DNA of 64,000 nt, from positions 52,144-116,143 of the forward strand of contig CBDFKQ010000008.1 in assembly GCA_965248855.1 (NCBI GenBank), written 5' to 3'. The DNA comes from CBDFKQ01 sp965248855 (GTDB lineage Bacteria > Bacteroidota > Bacteroidia > Cytophagales > 172606-1). Shown here in pieces: positions 1-8,629 of this stretch. A program made the position numbers and the translations under genes. A model generated the notes under the pieces. It ran no database searches, had not been told where the DNA came from, and saw nothing but the letters and a program-made list of their open reading frames with translations. Each line of letters starts with the position of its first letter. The stretch's first letter is position 1.

Positions 1-976
1 ATTAAGTGACAATGTAGTTGCAGATATTGGTTTTATTTCAACAGGTTCTCTGGGTTTAGATCTTGCACTTGGTATCGGAGGTTTACCAAAAGGAAGAATT
101 GTAGAAATATACGGGCCGGAATCTTCAGGTAAAACAACCTTATCGCTTCATTGTATTGCAGAATCGCAAAAAGCCGGCGGAATAGCAGCTTTTATTGATG
201 CTGAACACGCTTTTGACAGGTCATACGCTGAAAAACTAGGTATTGACACCGATAACTTATATATATCTCAACCCGATAGTGGCGAACAGGCGTTGGAAAT
301 TGCAGAAAATTTAATCAGTTCGGGAGCGATTGATATTATTGTAATAGATTCAGTTGCTGCCTTGGTTCCTAAAGCAGAATTAGATGGTGAGATGGGAGAA
401 AGTAAAATGGGTTTACAAGCCCGTTTAATGTCCCAAGCTTTACGTAAATTAACCGGAATAATAAATAAAACAAGTTGTTGCTGCATTTTTATCAATCAAT
501 TGAGAGATAAAATTGGAGTAATGTTTGGCAGCCCCGAAACCACAACAGGCGGAAATGCACTTAAATTTTATGCATCAGTTCGATTAGATATTCGTCGCAT
601 AGGTCAGATAAAAGAAAGTGCCGATAATATTGTAGGAAACCGCACAAAAGTAAAAGTGGTTAAAAATAAAGTGGCGCCGCCATTTAAAGTAGTAGAATTT
701 GATATTATGTATGGTGAAGGAATTTCTAAAGTTGGTGAAATACTTGATATTGGGGTTGAAATGGAAATAATTAAAAAATCGGGATCGTGGTTTTCTTATG
801 ATGGAACCAGATTGGGGCAAGGTCGCGATTCTTTAAAAGCACTTTTACAGGATAATCCGGAATTGGCAAACGAAATTGAAGCGAAAATTAAATTGAAAGT
901 TAAAGAATCAAAAGATGCATTACCTGTTCAGGCAGTGGCTGTTACTAATGATGATAGTATTGAAGATGATGAATAA
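1..976 (+). CDS. recA: Recombinase RecA (5' end missing)
   Basis: DNA strand-exchange ATPase of homologous recombination and SOS induction. The reading frame is open from base 2 to the TAA at 974-976, so the N-terminus lies outside the window. The Walker A motif GPESSGKTT is encoded from about base 113, followed by FIDAEHAFD, the Walker B region IDIIVIDSVAALVPKAE, the L2-loop stretch FINQLRDKIGVMFGSPETTTGGNALKF (given in part) and a RecA-type C-terminal domain ending in an acidic DDSIEDDE tail. An internal ATG at 293 is not the start, because the Walker A region lies upstream of it in the same frame. Identification is very secure. Confidence 0.98.
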   Translation, partial: LSDNVVADIGFISTGSLGLDLALGIGGLPKGRIVEIYGPESSGKTTLSLHCIAESQKAGGIAAFIDAEHAFDRSYAEKLGIDTDNLYISQPDSGEQALEIAENLISSGAIDIIVIDSVAALVPKAELDGEMGESKMGLQARLMSQALRKLTGIINKTSCCCIFINQLRDKIGVMFGSPETTTGGNALKFYASVRLDIRRIGQIKESADNIVGNRTKVKVVKNKVAPPFKVVEFDIMYGEGISKVGEILDIGVEMEIIKKSGSWFSYDGTRLGQGRDSLKALLQDNPELANEIEAKIKLKVKESKDALPVQAVAVTNDDSIEDDE

Positions 977-1013
977 AAATATTTTTAATTGAATTATTTT
1001 TTATTTTTAAATT

Positions 1014-1044
1014 CTTGCATTTAATTTTTTCTTAGTTATATTTG
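1014..1044 (+). promoter_or_regulatory. Promoter of rpsU
   Basis: A CTTG at 1014-1017 and TATATTTG at 1037-1044 (TAnnTTTG) are separated by 19 bases, the arrangement known for the Bacteroidota primary sigma factor (-33 TTTG, -7 TAnnTTTG). It lies about 40 bases before the S21 start codon and argues against starting the protein at the ATG at 1042, which overlaps the -7 box. Confidence 0.75.
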
Positions 1045-1086
1045 CAGCCTTATTTGTGCAAAGACATTTATCAAAATATATTTAAA

Positions 1087-1281
1087 ATGATTATCATCAA
1101 CATAAAAGAAAACGAATCAATTGATAAAGCTTTGAAACGCTTTAAGAAAAAATTTGAAAAAACCGGTGTTTTAAAAGAATTACGTTCGAGAACATATTTT
1201 GAAAAACATTCAATAAGACTAAGAAGCAGAAAAATTAAAGCTGTTTATAAAGAAAAAATGTACGGTAATAACAACGCATAA
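1087..1281 (+). CDS. rpsU: 30S ribosomal protein S21
   Basis: Small basic protein of the 30S subunit, 64 residues when started at the ATG at 1087 (MIIINIKENESIDKALKRF). The core KFEKTGVLKELRSRTYFEKHS and a lysine/arginine-rich tail match the Bacteroidota S21 family in length and composition. A longer frame starting at 1042 adds 15 residues that do not belong to the family and would begin inside the -7 box, so the internal start was chosen. It is monocistronic, with its own promoter and a strong terminator. Confidence 0.93.
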   Translation: MIIINIKENESIDKALKRFKKKFEKTGVLKELRSRTYFEKHSIRLRSRKIKAVYKEKMYGNNNA

Positions 1282-1304
1282 TTTTTTAAATTATATAAGA
1301 AAAA

Positions 1305-1339
1305 GCCTTGAAAGATTTAATTCTTTCAAGGCTTTTTTT
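1305..1339 (+). terminator. Rho-independent terminator of rpsU
   Basis: Perfect 10-bp stem (GCCTTGAAAG at 1305-1314, its complement at 1323-1332) with an 8-base loop and a run of seven T, starting 23 bases after the rpsU stop codon. Confidence 0.9.
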
Positions 1340-1446
1340 ATTGTCGAAGTCGAATCATTTAATTCCGAAATTGTAAGCAAAGAATTAGAGTAGAAAAGTT
1401 AATTTTAGTTGGTACATAATAATTTCGTATAGAAGAATTATACTCA

Positions 1447-1695
1447 TTAAGGGCCATTGCCCCCATTTGAATCATATTTGCCAACTACAATAGACTTGAT
1501 GGCAGAGTGATCATCACTTGCGTAAGCTATCTTTGATGCTTCGGATTCGTTACAAATTTGAATATAACTACCACCTTGCCAATATGTAAAATTTCCGGGT
1601 GTGTTAAGCCGGTAAGGTGTATTTTCCGGGGCTTCTGAAAGATACCATGCATATGCGTGGCAATTATAAGTGGAAGAAGCATTATTTAACCTACA
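1447..1695 (-). pseudogene. Remnant of a secreted NCHAYAW-domain protein
   Basis: The minus strand is open for 82 codons with no start codon and stops at both ends. The translation contains NCHAYAWYLSEA, then FTYWQGGSYIQICNE, then SKIAYASDDHSAIKS, ending VGKYDSNGGNGP before a stop. This pattern (NCHxYAW followed by a YW..GSYI and a DHSAI block) recalls a domain seen in secreted Bacteroidota proteins; that match is from memory. It lacks a signal peptide and the sequence that normally follows DHSAI, so it is read as a decayed 3' fragment. The rest of the gap between rpsU and the acyltransferase gene holds nothing recognisable. Confidence 0.5.
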
Positions 1696-1752
1696 TTAAT
1701 TCTTCTTTTCTTCCTTTTCAGAAATAATTTTTCACAAAATTCGACCTTAATA

Positions 1753-2967
1753 CTAAAGACGTTTATTATTAGATTTCAAAAAGGAATAAAATTTAAAATT
1801 GCTTATAACCAAAAATGAGGTTACTTTATTATAAATATTTTGAGAATTTTTAATAAATGGGGTTTCTATAAATATATGTACAAAATAGGAAAAAAATATT
1901 AAAGGAAGTGAAATTGCAAATATTACTAACCAGTGTTCATTACCGGAAAATGTTTTTGCCCTTTCGTACCCTACAATAATTTTAAAAGTAACAAATAAAA
2001 ATATTCCGTGAAAAAGGTAGATGCAGTAGGTTAATTTTCCAAGTATTCTTGAAACGGGGTGGATTAAAAAACCAAACAAAATATTTCCACAAGCTATTAT
2101 GGTGAAAGCAATTGAGATTAAAATAATTACGGATAAATTATAGGTATCTGAAAAAAAATAACCGGCAATAAGTATTGGAAAAAAAAATACAAGCGACCAA
2201 TATTTATTAATTAAAAATAATGTTGTTTTTTTAGAATTATATACAAAGGCTGCAATTATACCCCCTAAAAATGACCAAATGTGAATTAATAGCGGAGAGG
2301 CATAATAAATAATGATTATAATAACCAGTAAAGCAAAAAGTAAAATAAATTTATCTGTTTTAAACTTTAAAAATATTAACGAACAGAAAGGAAGACAAAA
2401 ATAAAACAACCATTCATATGCAAGCGACCAGGTAACTCCTGCCATTATTAAATTTGTGTCTTTCACACCGTTAATATCATCAAAACCAACAATTGTGAAA
2501 GTGGACCAAACAAGTATTTCTTTAATTAATTTAATGAAGGGTTCCCTTATAATGAAACCTGAAATAAAAAATGAAATTAGTACCAGAATAAAAACGGAAA
2601 ATAAATATACAGGCACTAATCTTAAAATTCTAAAAATATAAAACCTTATCCAGTTTATAGAGTCAGACTCTATTAATTTACGAAAAAATAAAAATCCGGT
2701 TATCATAAAAAAAACCGACACACTGGAATGACCTAAATGTGTATATAAATTGGATGTGGGTATTTGCCACCGGCCGGTTTTTAAATAAAAATAATACACA
2801 CATGAATGATGAATAAATACAAAAATTGCCAAATAACCCCTCAACCCATCTAAGGTTATATATTTTACAGGCTCAATTTGAATTTTAAATATCTTTTTTA
2901 ACAAAAAAACATATAATAAAATTAGCAGAACACCTATAAATAAAGGAATTAATCCGGTTGCTTTCAT
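1753..2967 (-). CDS. Membrane-bound acyltransferase (acyltransferase family 3)
   Basis: 404-residue integral membrane protein of the OafA/NodX/YrhL acyltransferase-3 family, expected to O-acetylate or otherwise acylate a sugar of a surface glycan. About ten hydrophobic segments are visible. The family signature is present near the N-terminus: LDGLRGYLAIFVFIHH, with Arg43 and His53/54 as the conserved R...H pair. It is the last gene of the minus-strand glycan operon, starting 2 bases after the stop codon of the preceding GT4 gene, which indicates translational coupling. The acyl donor and the sugar cannot be read from sequence. Confidence 0.9.
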   Translation of the reverse strand: MKATGLIPLFIGVLLILLYVFLLKKIFKIQIEPVKYITLDGLRGYLAIFVFIHHSCVYYFYLKTGRWQIPTSNLYTHLGHSSVSVFFMITGFLFFRKLIESDSINWIRFYIFRILRLVPVYLFSVFILVLISFFISGFIIREPFIKLIKEILVWSTFTIVGFDDINGVKDTNLIMAGVTWSLAYEWLFYFCLPFCSLIFLKFKTDKFILLFALLVIIIIIYYASPLLIHIWSFLGGIIAAFVYNSKKTTLFLINKYWSLVFFFPILIAGYFFSDTYNLSVIILISIAFTIIACGNILFGFLIHPVSRILGKLTYCIYLFHGIFLFVTFKIIVGYERAKTFSGNEHWLVIFAISLPLIFFSYFVHIFIETPFIKNSQNIYNKVTSFLVISNFKFYSFLKSNNKRL

Positions 2968-2969
2968 AT

Positions 2970-4088
2970 TTAACTTACATATAATTTTTGCAACTTATCA
3001 ATCATAATAGGCAGGTCAAAATTATTTTTTACACTTTTAATTCCATTTTCTGTAAGTGTTTTTTTAAGGTTATCATCATTTAAAATTTTTATAAATGCTT
3101 CATAAATCGCATCACTATTTTCAAAGCCAACTGCTAAAGCATTTTCTTCATTTACTATAAACTCAGGAGCAATACCTGAAAGTGTGAAAATTGATGGAAT
3201 GCCGGATGCCAAGGCCTCTATATATGTTTGACCAAAAGCTTCAATTTCCGGATTAATGGGGACATGAACAAAAATATCGAACAGATGATATAACGAAAAT
3301 ATATTTTCTTCAAAGGGGATTTCTATATAAGCATTTACAGGCAATGTAGAAAGGGTACTTTGAATTTCTTTTTTATAATTTCCTTTAGCATTGGCTAAAA
3401 TTAATTTCGCTTTTGGGAAGTTATCTAAAAGTTTTTTAAAGGCCTGAATAATATATTGAATTCCTTTCCATTCTTCATATCTGGATATTACCCCTATTAC
3501 AGGGTAATATTGGTTAATTTTGTACTTTTCCTTAAGCTCGTTAATTTTAATAGTATCTTTTTCTTCAAATTTATTCAAGTCAAAACCATGGTGAATAAGA
3601 TGTACTTTTTGAGGTTCCACATTTTCTCGCACAATTAAAGTATTTTTTACGTTTTTACTTATTGCAACAATATCTGTTGCAAGCCGGTTTAAAAACCTAT
3701 CGTACCAAACGGCTCTTGGGAAATATTTATGATGTAAAGTAGAATGATGCCTTGTATAAACTTTTTTTTTAATTCCAACAAGTTTTGCAGCTATTAAACC
3801 TACTATATTTGCTTCAAATAAATGACAATGGACAACATCAATCTTGTTCTTTTTTAAATATTTGTATATTATGATTATTGAAGATACGATGCTCTTTTTT
3901 CCTTTAGAGGTTATTCTTTTAAAAGGATGGGAATTAACTTTTAAAAAATTTTCTAAAACTGAACCTTCCCTATTAATCAATAAAAAATGAAGTTCGAACA
4001 TGCCTTTATCTAAATATTCAGCTACCCACTCAAAAGCCAATGCTTTATTAATATCTGATATGATATAACAGACTTTAATTCGTTTCAT
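2970..4088 (-). CDS. Glycosyltransferase family 4 (GT-B fold)
   Basis: 372-residue cytoplasmic retaining glycosyltransferase. The N-terminal GT-B half opens KRIKVCYIISDINKALAFEWVAEYL. The C-terminal half has VIGVISRYEEWKGIQYIIQAF and the donor-binding E-x7-E block EAFGQTYIEALASGIPSI, typical of family GT4. The protein keeps the EALASG signature and full family length. It sits between a methyltransferase and an acyltransferase in a five-gene operon, so it probably extends a surface polysaccharide or glycolipid. The sugar specificity is unknown. Confidence 0.9.
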   Translation of the reverse strand: MKRIKVCYIISDINKALAFEWVAEYLDKGMFELHFLLINREGSVLENFLKVNSHPFKRITSKGKKSIVSSIIIIYKYLKKNKIDVVHCHLFEANIVGLIAAKLVGIKKKVYTRHHSTLHHKYFPRAVWYDRFLNRLATDIVAISKNVKNTLIVRENVEPQKVHLIHHGFDLNKFEEKDTIKINELKEKYKINQYYPVIGVISRYEEWKGIQYIIQAFKKLLDNFPKAKLILANAKGNYKKEIQSTLSTLPVNAYIEIPFEENIFSLYHLFDIFVHVPINPEIEAFGQTYIEALASGIPSIFTLSGIAPEFIVNEENALAVGFENSDAIYEAFIKILNDDNLKKTLTENGIKSVKNNFDLPIMIDKLQKLYVS

Positions 4089-4150
4089 TAAATGAATTTA
4101 GTAAATTTAACAGCAATTTTTTATTATTAATAGATGTTTTAGGTTATAAA

Positions 4151-5032
4151 CTATTTTTTAATATCCGAAGGCTGTCCAATATAGATGTATGTATTACCCC
4201 AATTTTTATTTAACTTTTTTAGAACAAGTGATAATTGACCTACATAATACATAAATACATTTTTAATTCCTTTGGTAGAATCATTTATAGAAGGAAAAGG
4301 CCACGGATGTTCATCTATTTGATAATGTAATTTTTTTAGTTTAATAGAATTAAAAAAAGTTAATTGATTTTTGTGATTTGAATGAAAAATATGAGTTGGG
4401 GCATGTTTAGCTTTTTTGCCAAGAAAATATTTCTCAATAAAAAAATAAATTTTTCTTATTAGTAGCCCAAAATTAAAATTATCTTCTATCGGACCTTGCA
4501 AAATAAAAATTCCTTCAGGATTTAAATGTTTTTTTAAATCCTCCATAATCTCAATGGGGTTTATGAGATGCTCAAGAACATTATTTAAAAAAATTATATC
4601 AAATTTTTCTTCAGAATATTTTTGAAAGTTATCAATGGTTAAAAAACTAATATTCGTAAAAGCGGAACTTAAACTTGAAATTAAATCAGCATTAAATTCT
4701 GTTCCTAAACAGTTGTAATTTCTATAATTTGCTTCTATAAGAAACCCTCCTCTTCCACAACCATAATCCAGTATTTTCTTATTTGTATTAAATTTTTCGA
4801 TTAAATTAAAAATATATTCGTAGTGATTATAATTTTTTGTGTCGATCTCCCCTTGGTAACTTAGTGGGTACATTACGACAAAATCATTTAATGAAGGTAA
4901 TGGATTCAAATAAATAAGTTTGCAATTTGTACATTTTTTATATTTAAATAATTTGCCATTAAAATAAGTATCAAGAAATACTGTTGAAGTATTTCTTTTA
5001 TTTTGACAAAACAAACAAAGATTTGCAATCAT
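4151..5032 (-). CDS. Class I SAM methyltransferase with N-terminal zinc ribbon
   Basis: 293-residue soluble methyltransferase. Two Cys pairs (C6-x2-C9 and C34-x2-C37) form a probable zinc ribbon before the Rossmann domain. The SAM-binding glycine loop is KILDYGCGRGGFL, the acidic strand end is GTEFNADL and motif II is FDIIFLNNVLEHL. This architecture is common in methyltransferases of O-antigen and exopolysaccharide clusters. It lies in the middle of the minus-strand glycan operon, 62 bases before the GT4 gene, and probably methylates a sugar or glycan intermediate. Confidence 0.88.
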   Translation of the reverse strand: MIANLCLFCQNKRNTSTVFLDTYFNGKLFKYKKCTNCKLIYLNPLPSLNDFVVMYPLSYQGEIDTKNYNHYEYIFNLIEKFNTNKKILDYGCGRGGFLIEANYRNYNCLGTEFNADLISSLSSAFTNISFLTIDNFQKYSEEKFDIIFLNNVLEHLINPIEIMEDLKKHLNPEGIFILQGPIEDNFNFGLLIRKIYFFIEKYFLGKKAKHAPTHIFHSNHKNQLTFFNSIKLKKLHYQIDEHPWPFPSINDSTKGIKNVFMYYVGQLSLVLKKLNKNWGNTYIYIGQPSDIKK

Positions 5033-5051
5033 TTTTAATCACTAATTAAAA

Positions 5052-5975
5052 TTATAAGTTCCTATTTCTAAAATATTCTACAAACCCTGTAGTAATAATA
5101 TCGTAAAGCTTAAATCTTATTTTTTTGGGCAGGATATGAAAAAAAATTGTTGAGTCTATAAGATCTACCCATAATTTATACGTAAACATACTATAAATAA
5201 CTTTTTTGCCTATACCAATCTTGTTGTATTCGTACTGATTAAACCTGTTATATAATTCCGGTTTTAATACTTTCAATCTTTCATGAGAGAATTTATATTG
5301 TCTTAATCTTTTTATATAAGACCTGCAGGTTAAAAAATCATCATGGTATGCAATTGCATTATATAAAAAGAACGCAGGGATTTTTAGTTCTGATGCCCTG
5401 ACTGCCAAATCAAAATCTTCTGAATCATTTAGGTTTCTATCAAAACCATTTAATTTTTCAAAAAGAATTTTCGGAATTGAAAAATTGGCAGCTGTAAGAT
5501 ATGGTTTATCAAAAGGGATTTGTATTTCACGCCCCGACCAGCTATAAGTCCATTTCCCGGTTAAATAACATTTATATTTTTGGAAATCTGTTTTTGCCAT
5601 AGATAAATCTTCCGGAACATGACCCACTGCAATACTCATTGGTTTTATTTTATGATGTTGGATATGTATTTGAACACAATCCGGTTTGGGGCGTGTATCA
5701 TCATCAAAAAAAATTAATAAATCTGCGTTTGCTTCTTTTGCTCCTCGGTTACGAACTTCTGCTCTGCCTTTATTTTTTTGTTCAATAATTCTTAAACTTT
5801 TAAAATTAAATGTATTATTATTTAAAATTTTTATTGTATGATCTGTTGAGCCATCTACAACAACAATTACCTCAAACTCCTTATAAGTTTGATTCTCTAA
5901 TGCCTTTAGTATGTTGAGAATCTTTTTTTCGCCGTTGTATGTCGGAATTATTACAGATACCAAATTATTAGTCAT
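5052..5975 (-). CDS. Glycosyltransferase family 2
   Basis: 307-residue GT-A glycosyltransferase. It opens NLVSVIIPTYNGEKKILNIL, with VVVDGSTDHT as the nucleotide-binding block and LLIFFDDDTRPKP carrying the metal-binding DxD. A later NDSEDFDLAVRA block holds the family ED acid pair. Its start overlaps the end of the upstream GT2 gene by 8 bases, indicating coupled translation. It likely adds an activated sugar during synthesis of a surface glycan. Confidence 0.9.
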   Translation of the reverse strand: MTNNLVSVIIPTYNGEKKILNILKALENQTYKEFEVIVVVDGSTDHTIKILNNNTFNFKSLRIIEQKNKGRAEVRNRGAKEANADLLIFFDDDTRPKPDCVQIHIQHHKIKPMSIAVGHVPEDLSMAKTDFQKYKCYLTGKWTYSWSGREIQIPFDKPYLTAANFSIPKILFEKLNGFDRNLNDSEDFDLAVRASELKIPAFFLYNAIAYHDDFLTCRSYIKRLRQYKFSHERLKVLKPELYNRFNQYEYNKIGIGKKVIYSMFTYKLWVDLIDSTIFFHILPKKIRFKLYDIITTGFVEYFRNRNL

Positions 5976-6963
5976 TAATTCTTCTAAGTAATTTAGTAAG
6001 CCACACAGGTATATTTATTCTCTTATTTAACTTTTCGAAAAGCTTTAAGTCTGAATGGTTTATTAATGAAGTGTTTATATTTTTCAATAAAAGTTTTGCT
6101 TTTTCTCTTTTATTATTATAATAATATTCATCTGCCTTATACAGAAAGTAATAATGAATGGAAGTCAGAATTAAGTTTTTATCAAATTGAAGGTAATCGG
6201 ATGAATATAAAATCGGTTTTACTTCTTCCAGTTCAGACAGTATCGTTTTTTCAATACTTAATTTGAAAAAACCGGCAAGGTTATAAAACAAATTATTTGT
6301 TTCTCTTTCAAAACCGTGTTTTTGTGAAACAGTTTTCGAATTATTATGAAGCCTGAAATTAACAATTACCTCATTGGTTTTAACAATATTATCAGAACCA
6401 AAGTGTAATAAATATCTGATCCACCATTCTTTATCCATTACATAATGTAAATCTTCATTTAAAAAACCCATCTTATTTATTGCAGATTTTCTAAAAAAAG
6501 TTTCCGGTTGATCCATTCTTGCCCAACCAATTGTTTTAGCCAGGTTATTTTCATAAATATCAGATCCTGAAGAAAAAAATTCTTTTTTTTTATCATCGCT
6601 AAAAATTCTACTGTTAGCGCAAACCACATTTATTTCAGATTTTTCAAAATAATTGGCAATTTTAAAAAGAGCGTCTTCTTCATAATAATCGTCAGAATTT
6701 AACCAGTTAACGATTTCACCGGTTGCCATTTTTAAACCTTTATTTATAGCATGGCTTTGGCCATTATCTTTTTCACTTACCCAATAAGTTATTTTTGTTT
6801 CATATTTTTTTATTATATCGATGGTTCCGTCAGTGCTGCCTCCATCAATAATAATATATTCCAAATTAGGGTAGTTTTGATTTAGCACAGATTTTATAGT
6901 TTGCTCAATATAATTTCCCTGATTAAAAGTTGGCGTAATAATAGTGATTTTGGGATAGATCAT
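5968..6963 (-). CDS. Glycosyltransferase family 2 (first gene of the glycan operon)
   Basis: 331-residue GT-A glycosyltransferase. The N-terminus KITIITPTFNQGNYIEQTI, the block YIIIDGGSTDGTIDII and the metal-binding INWLNSDDYYEEDAL-type segment are standard GT2 motifs, as is EKDNGQSHAINKG. The C-terminal third has no clear catalytic motif and may bind an acceptor or membrane. It is the promoter-proximal gene of a five-gene operon (GT2, GT2, methyltransferase, GT4, acyltransferase) whose start is about 113 bases downstream of a well-formed promoter. Confidence 0.9.
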   Translation of the reverse strand: MIYPKITIITPTFNQGNYIEQTIKSVLNQNYPNLEYIIIDGGSTDGTIDIIKKYETKITYWVSEKDNGQSHAINKGLKMATGEIVNWLNSDDYYEEDALFKIANYFEKSEINVVCANSRIFSDDKKKEFFSSGSDIYENNLAKTIGWARMDQPETFFRKSAINKMGFLNEDLHYVMDKEWWIRYLLHFGSDNIVKTNEVIVNFRLHNNSKTVSQKHGFERETNNLFYNLAGFFKLSIEKTILSELEEVKPILYSSDYLQFDKNLILTSIHYYFLYKADEYYYNNKREKAKLLLKNINTSLINHSDLKLFEKLNKRINIPVWLTKLLRRIND

Positions 6964-7075
6964 TATAGAGACGAAAAAATATTGAACTTGATAATGAGTA
7001 TACTTAATTCAATATTCTCCACTTTTATTTATTAATAAGTGTGAAAAAATTTTATTTAAATCTCTATCAACCATA

Positions 7076-7106
7076 CAAATTTAAATTTTTACAGTTTTTT
7101 TACAAA
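7076..7106 (-). promoter_or_regulatory. Promoter of the surface-glycan operon
   Basis: Read on the minus strand: TTTG at 7106-7103, exactly 19 bases, then TAAATTTG at 7083-7076. Both boxes match the Bacteroidota consensus perfectly. No other minus-strand match lies closer to the GT2 start at 6963, which implies a leader of roughly 100 bases. Confidence 0.8.
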
Positions 7107-7155
7107 TTATAAAAAAATAATTTAATCTTTTAAAACAATGAAATGGTTTTGGGTG

Positions 7156-7163
7156 TAAATTTG
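7156..7163 (+). promoter_or_regulatory. Possible -7 box of the ccm operon
   Basis: TAAATTTG matches TAnnTTTG and lies 18 bases before the ccmC start codon. No TTTG is found at the proper -33 distance, so it is a candidate only. Confidence 0.35.
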
Positions 7164-7180
7164 AAGCATTAAAATTTTTA

Positions 7181-7861
7181 ATGCGGAATAATATGTTGAA
7201 AAACTCGTGGTGGAAGGTTTTATGCATCATTTTATTATTTTATGCAATTATAGGAGGCTTTTTAATGCCTGTGCCCCGCCTACCAATATTACATGAAACT
7301 ATTCGCAACATGAATTATCATGTTGCCCTTTGGCTTGCCATGTTTGTTATTTTAACTATTTCTGTTGTTTCTGCAATCTTATATTTAATTAAACCGGTTG
7401 CAAAATATGATTATTACTCGGTAGAAACTGCAAATTCAGGTATTTTATTAGGTTTGCTTGGAGTTATTACCGGTAGTATATGGGCGAAATTTACTTGGGG
7501 AGATTGGTGGACCAATGATCCGAAATTAAATGGAGCAGCAGTAGCCATGCTAATTTATTTGGCTTATTTAATTTTAAGAGGATCAATATCTGATGAACAA
7601 CAAAGGGGAAAGATAAGTGCGATATATAATATTTTTGCTTTCTCAATGTTACTTCCATTACTCTATATTTTACCACGCCTGAAAGGGGTTGATTCCCTTC
7701 ATCCCGGTAATGGTGGCAACCCTGCATTTAGCAGTTTAGATTTGGATAATAATATCAGAAAAGTTTTTTATCCTGCTATAATTGGATGGACACTATTGGG
7801 CTTGTGGATTGCTTCTTTAAGAATAAGAATTAAAGTTATTAAAGAAAAAATTAATGATTAG
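7181..7861 (+). CDS. ccmC: Cytochrome c maturation haem-handling protein CcmC
   Basis: 226-residue protein with six hydrophobic segments. CcmC loads haem onto CcmE at the outer face of the inner membrane. The tryptophan-rich loop is present as WAKFTWGDWWTNDPKLNG (residues about 101-118), a variant of the WWD motif. The two expected axial histidines can be placed at His47 (NYHVALW, like the HVPxAW block) and His175 (DSLHPGN). The first ATG was used; a second in-frame ATG is four codons downstream. It heads a ccmC-ccmD-ccmE-ccmF run; ccmA and ccmB are not in the window. Confidence 0.88.
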   Translation: MRNNMLKNSWWKVLCIILLFYAIIGGFLMPVPRLPILHETIRNMNYHVALWLAMFVILTISVVSAILYLIKPVAKYDYYSVETANSGILLGLLGVITGSIWAKFTWGDWWTNDPKLNGAAVAMLIYLAYLILRGSISDEQQRGKISAIYNIFAFSMLLPLLYILPRLKGVDSLHPGNGGNPAFSSLDLDNNIRKVFYPAIIGWTLLGLWIASLRIRIKVIKEKIND

Positions 7862-7890
7862 TTTTTAATCATTTTAAAAATAAAAAAATT

Positions 7891-8127
7891 ATGTTAAAAA
7901 AAATATTTTCAATTATTGCCACATTAATGTTCTCTATGAACCTAATGGCTCAAGGCCCTGTTAATGAAGTTGAAATGGCTGATGTTATGAGGGCTAACGG
8001 TAAAATATATGTTGTTGTAGCAGTTCTTTCTGTTGTGATGGCGGGCTTTATCATTTATTTGATATCGGTTGACAGGAAATTAAGCCGTTTGGAAAAGGAA
8101 ATTAATAATGAGAAAGAAAATAAATAA
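7891..8127 (+). CDS. Small CcmD-like membrane protein
   Basis: 78 residues: an N-terminal hydrophobic segment that may be a signal peptide ending at MAQ, one clear transmembrane helix (VVVAVLSVVMAGFIIYLIS) and a charged tail SVDRKLSRLEKEINNEKENK. Its position between ccmC and ccmE and its single helix plus short cytoplasmic coiled tail match CcmD, which in other bacteria helps release haem-loaded CcmE from the CcmABC complex. The sequence of this family is poorly conserved, so the call depends mostly on context. Confidence 0.7.
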   Translation: MLKKIFSIIATLMFSMNLMAQGPVNEVEMADVMRANGKIYVVVAVLSVVMAGFIIYLISVDRKLSRLEKEINNEKENK

Positions 8128-8180
8128 ATCAATTCTAAGTTTTAAATTCTTTAAAGCTTAAATACAAAACATAAATAAAA

Positions 8181-8615
8181 ATGAAACTTCCTCATATTAT
8201 CGGAATAATAATAATTGTGGTGGCGATAGGAGTTATTGTTTCAACTACAAAAGATGTTAGTACCTACGTTAATTTTACAGAAGCTTCAAAAATAGCAGAG
8301 AGCGGTAATAATGGAGAAGTACATGTGGTTGGTAAATTAAAAAAGGATCAGATTGGTAAAATAATAGGGATGCAATATCAACCTCAAATCGACCCAAATT
8401 ATTTTTCTTTTATTTTGATAGATAATAAAAATCAGGAGAGGAAAGTTATTTATAGCGAACCAAAGCCACAGGATTTCGAAACTGCAGAACAAATTGTAAT
8501 AATTGGTAAAGTTGAAGGAAGCGATTTTAAAGCCAGTAAAATATTAATGAAATGCCCTTCTAAATATCAGGATAATAAAGTTCGGGTTACTCCACAAAAA
8601 CAAGCAAGATTATAA
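8181..8615 (+). CDS. ccmE: Periplasmic haem chaperone CcmE, CxxxY variant
   Basis: 144 residues: one N-terminal membrane anchor (residues 5-21) and an OB-fold periplasmic domain. CcmE normally binds haem covalently through a histidine in an HDExYxP motif. Here the equivalent segment is ILMKCPSKYQ, with Cys125 and Tyr129 in a CxxxY arrangement and no histidine. Such cysteine variants are known from a minority of bacteria and archaea (described for Desulfovibrio). The family assignment is supported by the VHVVGKL and VIIGKVEGSDFKASKILMKC strands and by its neighbours ccmC, ccmD and ccmF. Spacing to ccmF is 14 bases. Confidence 0.88.
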   Translation: MKLPHIIGIIIIVVAIGVIVSTTKDVSTYVNFTEASKIAESGNNGEVHVVGKLKKDQIGKIIGMQYQPQIDPNYFSFILIDNKNQERKVIYSEPKPQDFETAEQIVIIGKVEGSDFKASKILMKCPSKYQDNKVRVTPQKQARL

Positions 8616-8629
8616 TTTAAAAACGTTTT

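Noticed and set aside
1042..1086. N-terminal extension of ribosomal protein S21
   Set aside because: The upstream ATG overlaps the -7 promoter box, and the added residues do not belong to the family; the start at 1087 gives the normal length.
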